The notes under the pieces were generated by a model. That model was not told where the DNA came from, searched no databases, and saw nothing but the letters and a program-made list of their open reading frames with translations. Positions 58,909 through 64,000 of a stretch of DNA of 64,000 nt are shown here, one piece after another. The stretch's first letter is position 1; every line of letters starts with the position of its first letter. The translations under genes were made by a program, and so were the position numbers. Source of the DNA: Enterobacter cloacae (GTDB lineage Bacteria > Pseudomonadota > Gammaproteobacteria > Enterobacterales > Enterobacteriaceae); contig NZ_CP056117.1 of assembly GCF_013375935.1 (NCBI RefSeq), forward strand, positions 1,488,001 through 1,552,000, in the 5' to 3' direction.

Positions 58909-59073
58909 TTATTCCAGCTCTGAGCAGTTCACCAGTTTGAGCGGATTCACGGAATTCATATTGCGACATTTATCGGTTTCGGTGCTCATCAGCTCAATCC
59001 ACTGCATGAGCAGCGCATCGAAAATGAAAACAGAGACAGCAAAAACGACCAGCCACCAGTATTTACGAATCAT
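58909..59073 (-). CDS. yhdU: Small membrane protein YhdU
   Basis: A 54-residue protein read on the minus strand from the ATG at 59073: MIRKYWWLVVFAVSVFIFDA, then a soluble part with two cysteines (DKCRNMNSVNPLKLVNC). One membrane segment spans residues 5-22. It closely resembles E. coli YhdU, which lies between fis and acrS, but is a few residues shorter. Function unknown. Confidence 0.85.
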   Translation of the reverse strand: MIRKYWWLVVFAVSVFIFDALLMQWIELMSTETDKCRNMNSVNPLKLVNCSELE

Positions 59074-59189
59074 GCGTCATTCCGGGAAAAGAGAGCTTTC
59101 AGGTGGTGGAAATATACACGAAAAGCGGGCGTTGAAAAGTGGGGAAAGAGAAGGTTTACAAAGCGTTGACGCTTACGGATCCGGGCGAT

Positions 59190-59226
59190 AAAAAAGGCGC
59201 TTCCCCATGCCGAGTAGCGCCTTTTT
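59190..59226 (-). terminator. Terminator of dusB-fis
   Basis: AAAAAGGCGCT (59191-59201) pairs with AGCGCCTTTTT (59216-59226). On the minus strand the stem ends in a T-run. The interval 59074-59189 holds nothing recognised. Confidence 0.88.
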
Positions 59227-59250
59227 AAACAAGCATTTAGCTAATCGAAA

Positions 59251-59547
59251 TTAGTTCATGCCGTATTTTTTCAGTTTCTTACGCAGGGTACCACGGTTGA
59301 TGCCCATCATCAGGGCAGCGCGGGTTTGGTTACCACGGGTGTATTGCATCACCATGTCCAACAGTGGCTGTTCAACTTCAGCCAGTACCAGCTCATACAG
59401 GTCATTAACATCCTGACCGTTCAGTTGAGCAAAATAGTTCTTCAGTGCCTGTTTAACCGAGTCACGCAGGGGCTTTTGAGTTACCTGATCCTGAGAGTTA
59501 ACGGTAGAAACGGTCAGTACGTCAGAATTTACGCGTTGTTCGAACAT
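59251..59547 (-). CDS. fis: Nucleoid-associated regulator Fis
   Basis: A 98-residue dimeric DNA-bending protein that activates rRNA promoters and organises the nucleoid. The N-terminal beta-hairpin region used in Hin/Gin inversion (residues 10-26) is present. The C-terminal helix-turn-helix [29 protein letters not shown] is present too. Second gene of the dusB-fis operon; length identical to E. coli. Confidence 0.99.
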
Positions 59548-59570
59548 AGTTCTGTCAGCTCTTTATTTCA

Positions 59571-60536
59571 TTACGCAAGATTTTCGAAGTATGCCTCCAA
59601 CGCCTCCAGCTGTTCGCTGGCATCCTCAATGGCGTTGAATGTGCGCCGAAACTGGTCATCTGGAGCGTGCTCCTGGAGATACCAGGATACGTGTTTACGC
59701 GCAATTCGGTACCCTTTTGCCTGACCGTAGTGGTCGTGCAGTTCCCGAACATGCGAACAAAGCAAGCGCTTTACCTCTGCCAGAGGCAGCGGGGCAAGCA
59801 GCTCCCCAGTGTCCAGATAATGCTGGATTTCCCGAAAGATCCAGGGTCTTCCCTGAGCGGCACGTCCTATCATCAGAGCATCAGCTCCCGTATAGTCGAG
59901 CACAGCTCTGGCTTTAAGCGGGTCAGTAATGTCGCCATTCGCGATAATCGGAATGGAAACTTTCTGCTTAACTGCCCGAATGCTGTCGTATTCAGCTTCT
60001 CCGTTGAACAAACAGGCGCGAGTGCGTCCATGAATGGTCAGGGCCTGAATGCCACAGTCTTCGGCCAGTTGGGCAATCTCTACACAGTTACGGTGTTCCG
60101 GCGACCAACCCGTGCGAATCTTCAACGTAACAGGAACGTCCACTGCGCTGACAACCGCCGTCAGGATTGACTTCACCTGATCGGGGTATTGCAGAAGGGC
60201 TGAACCTGCAAGCTTGCGATTCACCTTTTTGGCCGGGCAACCCATATTGATATCAATAATCTGGGCGCCACTTTCCACGTTAATACGCGCGGCATCTGCC
60301 ATCTCTTCAGGCACGCTTCCGGCAATTTGCACGGTGCGGATACCTGGCTCATCAACGTGCACCATCCGAAGGCGGGACTTATCGCTTTCCCAAACCTGCG
60401 GGTTAGACGACATCATCTCGGAAACGGTCAGACCTGCTCCCATCTCGTAACACAGCGTCCTGAACGGCCGGTCGGTAATACCTGCCATTGGGGCTGCAAT
60501 CAGGCGATTTCTGAGCTGGTGGTGTCCGATGCGCAT
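59571..60536 (-). CDS. dusB: tRNA-dihydrouridine synthase B
   Basis: A 321-residue FMN enzyme that reduces uridine 17 in the tRNA D-loop. The TIM barrel is shown by [31 protein letters not shown] (with the catalytic Cys), IIANGDI and [14 protein letters not shown]. It is first in the operon and in E. coli is needed for good fis translation. Its stop lies 23 bases before fis. Confidence 0.98.
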   Translation of the reverse strand: MRIGHHQLRNRLIAAPMAGITDRPFRTLCYEMGAGLTVSEMMSSNPQVWESDKSRLRMVHVDEPGIRTVQIAGSVPEEMADAARINVESGAQIIDINMGCPAKKVNRKLAGSALLQYPDQVKSILTAVVSAVDVPVTLKIRTGWSPEHRNCVEIAQLAEDCGIQALTIHGRTRACLFNGEAEYDSIRAVKQKVSIPIIANGDITDPLKARAVLDYTGADALMIGRAAQGRPWIFREIQHYLDTGELLAPLPLAEVKRLLCSHVRELHDHYGQAKGYRIARKHVSWYLQEHAPDDQFRRTFNAIEDASEQLEALEAYFENLA

Positions 60537-60575
60537 GAGTTAAGAAATGACCATACTGTGACTGCAAGGCGGCGT

Positions 60576-60604
60576 ATATTACGCATTTTTTGCACGAGAT
60601 GAAA
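60576..60604 (-). promoter_or_regulatory. dusB-fis promoter
   Basis: On the minus strand TTTCAT (60604-60599), 17 bases, TAATAT (60581-60576), followed by a G+C-rich stretch (ACGCCGCCTTGC). These hexamers equal those of the E. coli fis promoter, which is growth-rate and ppGpp controlled. The wider gap 60537-60865 otherwise holds only the palindrome at 60778-60806. Confidence 0.85.
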
Positions 60605-60777
60605 GGCCAAACTTTGAACAATCCTCTGTTGTAGATCAAGGAATCGCCAGTCAAACTTTTCGGATAGGATTATTCGCTATTTAAATCATTGTGTTATGAA
60701 TAAATGAATATTTTATAGGCGCTTACAATTTCCCGTAACTTCTCATCATTTCTGAATAAATGAACCTCTTGTCCGGG

Positions 60778-60806
60778 ATAATCTGCTGCTATATGCAGCA
60801 GATTAT
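60778..60806. repeat. Perfect 12-base inverted repeat upstream of dusB
   Basis: ATAATCTGCTGC (60778-60789) and GCAGCAGATTAT (60795-60806) flank TATAT. It lies 60 bases after the cah stop and about 175 bases before the dusB promoter. Neither strand has a T-run after it, so it is either a weak cah terminator or a protein-binding palindrome. Confidence 0.8.
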
Positions 60807-60865
60807 GGTGCTTCTTTGCGATCTGCGTCGCATTTCAGCACAGGATATCAGGGCGATAAATCGAC

Positions 60866-61606
60866 CTATTCAACAACCACCCGGCCATGAAGCGGCTGAA
60901 CCGGTCGGCTGTTTTCATGATGCAGGGTATGGGTGAATTTTTGCAGCTGTTCGGCAGAAACGGTCAGCGGGTGCTTGAGCACCAGCCACGTAACCCCTTC
61001 TGAGCAGGGTGGCGTGGTCAGAGAGCCGCTGAAGCGCCAGTAGGTTTTATCCGCAGGGAGTAATTTATTCATATCAAGGTGTGGCTTAATCGTGACGTCC
61101 TGGTCAACCTGTCCCGGCATCACGCCCCAGAGCTTATCCAGCTCGGGGTTTGCTGCGCCCCGATCGAACATAACGGCAACGACCGCCAGTTCGCCGTTGG
61201 CATTTTTGTGCACCAGATGCATTTCCATTGCGTATTTTTTTCCGTGCACCGTGTTTTCGGATGGCGCGTGGAAATGAAACTGCTGTAACGTCCAGGTCTG
61301 CTTATCAAGCGTGATGCTATCCCGCGTGTCCGCCTTTTCACTTGCCTGGATAGTATGGCCGTTGTTCGTCAGGGTGATTGGGCCGTCGATGTAGCGCGTT
61401 TCCAGCGGAGCAATGTGGCCTTTTGTGGTGGTATCGATGTTTATGGGCGACTGGTACATTCCGCTTTTACACGTTCTGTACGCCTCGTCCAGCTCGCCCC
61501 AGTGCTCCGGTGCGGCTTCCCCCTGATAGCTCCAGTGTGATGCGTAAGCCGAAGCCGGGATCATGCTCAGCGCCAGCAGCGCTGCCTTGCCTGCAATGTG
61601 TTTCAT
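60866..61606 (-). CDS. cah: Periplasmic alpha-type carbonic anhydrase
   Basis: A 246-residue zinc enzyme for CO2/bicarbonate interconversion. The signal peptide is MKHIAGKAALLALSMIPASA, cleaved near AYA. The alpha-family zinc ligands are visible as two His in LQQFHFHAPSENTVHG and one in MEMHLVHKN. SPINID near residue 52 and LTTPPCSEGVTWLV near 198 are further family marks, and the two cysteines (TCKSG and PPCSE) could form the usual disulfide. I chose the ATG at 61606, which gives the signal peptide, over an unsupported 92-codon upstream extension. It lies between dusB and prmA, which in E. coli are adjacent. Confidence 0.93.
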   Translation of the reverse strand: MKHIAGKAALLALSMIPASAYASHWSYQGEAAPEHWGELDEAYRTCKSGMYQSPINIDTTTKGHIAPLETRYIDGPITLTNNGHTIQASEKADTRDSITLDKQTWTLQQFHFHAPSENTVHGKKYAMEMHLVHKNANGELAVVAVMFDRGAANPELDKLWGVMPGQVDQDVTIKPHLDMNKLLPADKTYWRFSGSLTTPPCSEGVTWLVLKHPLTVSAEQLQKFTHTLHHENSRPVQPLHGRVVVE

Positions 61607-61742
61607 CGTATTCTTCCTGTGAATTTTATTATTCAAATCGATGGATTCCGCCATGATTTGTAGGGGTATTTTATCGGGGAAGAGACGAGGGCGGGAGAAA
61701 AATCGTAGGGGAAAGGCGTGGTCAGAGGACCACGCCAGACGC

Positions 61743-62624
61743 TTATTTTTTACGACCGGTAATGCGGCACCACTCTTCTTTCTCGACCACCGGGTCGAGG
61801 GTAAAGCGATCCGCGTAGGCTTCGCAGACGCTTTCTGCCTGGCTGGCAAGGATACCGGAAAGCCCCAGCAGGCCGCCCTCAACCGGCAGTACGCTGATTA
61901 ACGGCGCCAGTTCGCGTAGCGGGCCAGCCAGGATATTGGCGACCACCACATCGGCTTTCATGGCCTCTGGCTGCGCGTCGGGCAGGTACAGCTCAAGGCG
62001 ATCGGAAACGCCGTTACGCTCGGCGTTATCGCGGCTGGCCTGAATGGCCTGCGGATCGATGTCGATCCCGATGGCTTTTGCGGCTCCCAGCTTCAGCGCC
62101 GCGATAGCGAGGATCCCGGATCCGCAACCGAAGTCGATCACGGTTTTGCCTTCCAGATCCAGACCATCCAGCCATTGCAGGCACAGGGACGTGGTCGGGT
62201 GAGTACCGGTTCCGAACGCCAGACCCGGATCCAGCATCACGTTGACCGCGTTTTCATCGGGAACGTCGCGCCAGCTTGGGCAGATCCACAGGCGCTTGCC
62301 AAACTGCATCGGATGGAAGTTATCCATCCACTCGCGCTCCCAGTCTTTGTCTTCGAGCTGTTCGATTTTATGCGCGAAGCCTGCGCCCAGCAGCGGATGG
62401 TTTTCCAGTATTGCCACCACCTCTTTCATGTCGGTTTCTGCATCAAACAGGCCGATAACGTCGGTATCGCCCCACAGGCGTGTTTCGCCCGGCAGCGGCT
62501 CAAAGACCGGCGTGTCATGCGTGTCCTGGAAGGTGATAGAGACCGAACCGGCCTCCATCAGCGCATCACTCAGTTCTTCGGCGTTGGCGCCGGTTGTGTT
62601 CAGTTTTAATTGGATCCACGGCAT
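61743..62624 (-). CDS. prmA: Ribosomal protein L11 methyltransferase
   Basis: A 293-residue SAM enzyme that trimethylates L11 at several amino groups. The N-terminal L11-binding domain covers about residues 1-60. The catalytic domain has [20 protein letters not shown] and the substrate-site ANILAGPL. It follows panF by 11 bases, as in E. coli. Confidence 0.97.
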   Translation of the reverse strand: MPWIQLKLNTTGANAEELSDALMEAGSVSITFQDTHDTPVFEPLPGETRLWGDTDVIGLFDAETDMKEVVAILENHPLLGAGFAHKIEQLEDKDWEREWMDNFHPMQFGKRLWICPSWRDVPDENAVNVMLDPGLAFGTGTHPTTSLCLQWLDGLDLEGKTVIDFGCGSGILAIAALKLGAAKAIGIDIDPQAIQASRDNAERNGVSDRLELYLPDAQPEAMKADVVVANILAGPLRELAPLISVLPVEGGLLGLSGILASQAESVCEAYADRFTLDPVVEKEEWCRITGRKK

Positions 62625-62635
62625 GGCAAAACTCT

Positions 62636-64000
62636 TTATTTATCAGTAGAAATCAGGACAGTTTGCGGAAGCGGGCGACCGAAACGGTTTCCCACCACAA
62701 ACGCCAGTAAACTTAACAGTAACGAAGGCACAATGGGATGGAAGCCCAGGTACTGCACGTTAAGCGTGGCGAGAACGGCATACAGAACGCCCCCGACGAT
62801 CATGCCGCTCAACGCGCCCGCGGCATTCGCTCGCTCCCAGTACAGGCCCAGCACCAGCGGCCACAGGAATACGGCTTCCAGCCCGCCAAAGGCGAGCAGG
62901 TTCAGCCAGATGATCATCTCCGGTGGACGCCACGCGGCGAGCAGCAGCAGCGCCCCGAGCGCCAGCGTAATGACGGCCGACATCCGCTTCAGACGTCGCT
63001 CATTCTCGACCTGCTCAGGGCGCAGGTTAAGATAGAGATCTTTAATGATCGTAGCGGAACTTTGCAGCAGCTGAGCGTTGATTGTCGACATAATAGCCGC
63101 CATTGGCGCGGCCAGGAAAATCCCGGCGGCAAACGGCGGAAGCACTTTCACCATCAGCGTCGGAATGACCAGATCCGGCACGGTAAGGTCAGGGATCACC
63201 GCCCGCCCCAGCGCGCCCGCCAGGTGCATGCCAAACATCAGGATCGCCACCACAATCGTTCCGATAATAATCCCCCGGTGCACGGCTTTGCTGTCTTTAT
63301 AAGAGATGCAGCGCACGGCGGTGTGCGGCAGGCCAATAACCCCAAAGCACACCAGCACCCAGAACGAGGTCATAAAGGTTGGGGAGAGAATATCATCCGC
63401 CCCCTGCGGCGAGATCAGTTTCGGGTCGATCGCTTCCAGGGTTTCAACCGCATGGCTCAGGCCACCTGCGGCATGAACGATGCCCACCAGCAGAACGATG
63501 GTGCCAATGAGCATGACCATTCCCTGCATGGTGTCGTTCAGCACGCTGGCGCGGAACCCGCCAAACGCGGTATACAACGCGATGCTGACGCCGAAGATAA
63601 TCAGACCCGTCTCGTAGGGGATCCCGGCCGCCGTCTCCAGCAGACGCGCGCCGCCGATAAACTGCACCGTCATTGCCCCAATAAAAGCCACCAGCAGGCT
63701 CAGGCTTGCCAGCCATACCAGCAAGCGGCTCTGATAGCGGGCAAACAGCATATCGTTCAGCGTCACGGCATTATAGCGGCGCGCCAGAATGGCAAACTTT
63801 TTACCCAGTATGCCAAGAGAGAGCCAGATGGCGGGAAGCTGGATCATTGCCAGCAGTACCCAGCCCAGACCGTACTTATAGGCGGCTCCGGGGCCACCGA
63901 TAAACGAGCTGGCGCTGATGTAGGTGGCGGTCAGCGTCATGGCCAGCACCACGCCACCCATCGAGCGGCTGCCGAGAAAATACTCGTTCAGGAAGGTGCC
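62636..64000 (-). CDS. panF: Sodium/pantothenate symporter PanF, N-terminus outside the window
   Basis: The frame is open to the window edge; 454 residues are visible of roughly 483. It is a sodium:solute symporter (SSS) family carrier that brings pantothenate, the CoA precursor, across the inner membrane. About a dozen hydrophobic segments are visible. [20 protein letters not shown] and the family Na+-site region near [19 protein letters not shown] are clear. The visible part begins with [14 protein letters not shown], matching E. coli from about residue 30. Confidence 0.96.
   Translation of the reverse strand, partial: GTFLNEYFLGSRSMGGVVLAMTLTATYISASSFIGGPGAAYKYGLGWVLLAMIQLPAIWLSLGILGKKFAILARRYNAVTLNDMLFARYQSRLLVWLASLSLLVAFIGAMTVQFIGGARLLETAAGIPYETGLIIFGVSIALYTAFGGFRASVLNDTMQGMVMLIGTIVLLVGIVHAAGGLSHAVETLEAIDPKLISPQGADDILSPTFMTSFWVLVCFGVIGLPHTAVRCISYKDSKAVHRGIIIGTIVVAILMFGMHLAGALGRAVIPDLTVPDLVIPTLMVKVLPPFAAGIFLAAPMAAIMSTINAQLLQSSATIIKDLYLNLRPEQVENERRLKRMSAVITLALGALLLLAAWRPPEMIIWLNLLAFGGLEAVFLWPLVLGLYWERANAAGALSGMIVGGVLYAVLATLNVQYLGFHPIVPSLLLSLLAFVVGNRFGRPLPQTVLISTDK

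Noticed and set aside
61607-61882. N-terminal extension of the carbonic anhydrase to 61882
   Set aside because: The extension has no family resemblance, runs over the end of prmA, and would bury the clear signal peptide at 61606.

Overview
The window is chromosome of a member of the Enterobacteriaceae. The ribosomal proteins, tuf, fusA and rpoA are close to those of E. coli, and the 16S gene (1542 nt) looks like the Enterobacter / Leclercia / Lelliottia group. A malonate decarboxylase (mdc) operon in the slyD-kef neighbourhood fits Enterobacter or Klebsiella relatives better than E. coli. Genus assignment is inference. Most of the window is the conserved block that runs in E. coli from yheS through the str, S10, spc and alpha operons to rrnD, acrEF, fis and panF, with lineage-specific insertions and losses at a few junctions.

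Layout. 1-5990: malonate decarboxylase operon mdcB(partial)-C-D-E-F-G-H, with the LysR-type regulator mdcR convergent to it. 6006-13509: yheS, the glutathione-gated K+ efflux genes kefG-kefB, yheV, slyD, slyX, fkpA and yheO. 13509-14549: tusDCB (tRNA 2-thiouridine sulfur relay). 14571-19080: str operon rpsL-rpsG-fusA-tufA. 19254-20454: bacterioferritin genes bfd-bfr and a lone short prepilin-peptidase gene. 20632-34528: S10, spc and alpha operons, 28 genes including secY and rpoA. 34595-36077: yhdN, zntR, arfA, mscL. 36221-40441: leftward def-fmt-rsmB-trkA. 40569-44352: dprA-smg-yrdD-tsaC-aroE-yrdB, with yrdA convergent. 45037-50634: a complete rRNA operon with two promoters, 16S, tRNA-Glu, 23S, 5S, tRNA-Thr, a second 5S and a terminator. 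50919-56691: yhdV, acrF, acrE and the divergent regulator acrS. 56686-64000: a membrane MHYT-GGDEF-EAL protein, yhdU, fis, dusB, a periplasmic alpha-carbonic anhydrase, prmA and panF (partial).

How the genes work together. The mdc genes supply malonate uptake, the decarboxylase subunits, the synthesis and attachment of its unusual CoA-derived prosthetic group, priming, and regulation. The translation blocks are autoregulated operons whose control sites can be partly seen: S10 leader, alpha leader pseudoknot region, rrn boxA and promoters. dusB-fis has the growth-rate type promoter known from E. coli.

No CRISPR array, prophage, insertion sequence or integron was seen. I found no convincing new multi-gene system. 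The parts most worth a second look are junctions: mdc next to yheS, the relic prepilin peptidase, the MHYT-GGDEF-EAL gene overlapping acrS, the carbonic anhydrase with a perfect palindrome beside it, the rrn spacer type, and a compensated base-pair change between the two 5S copies.
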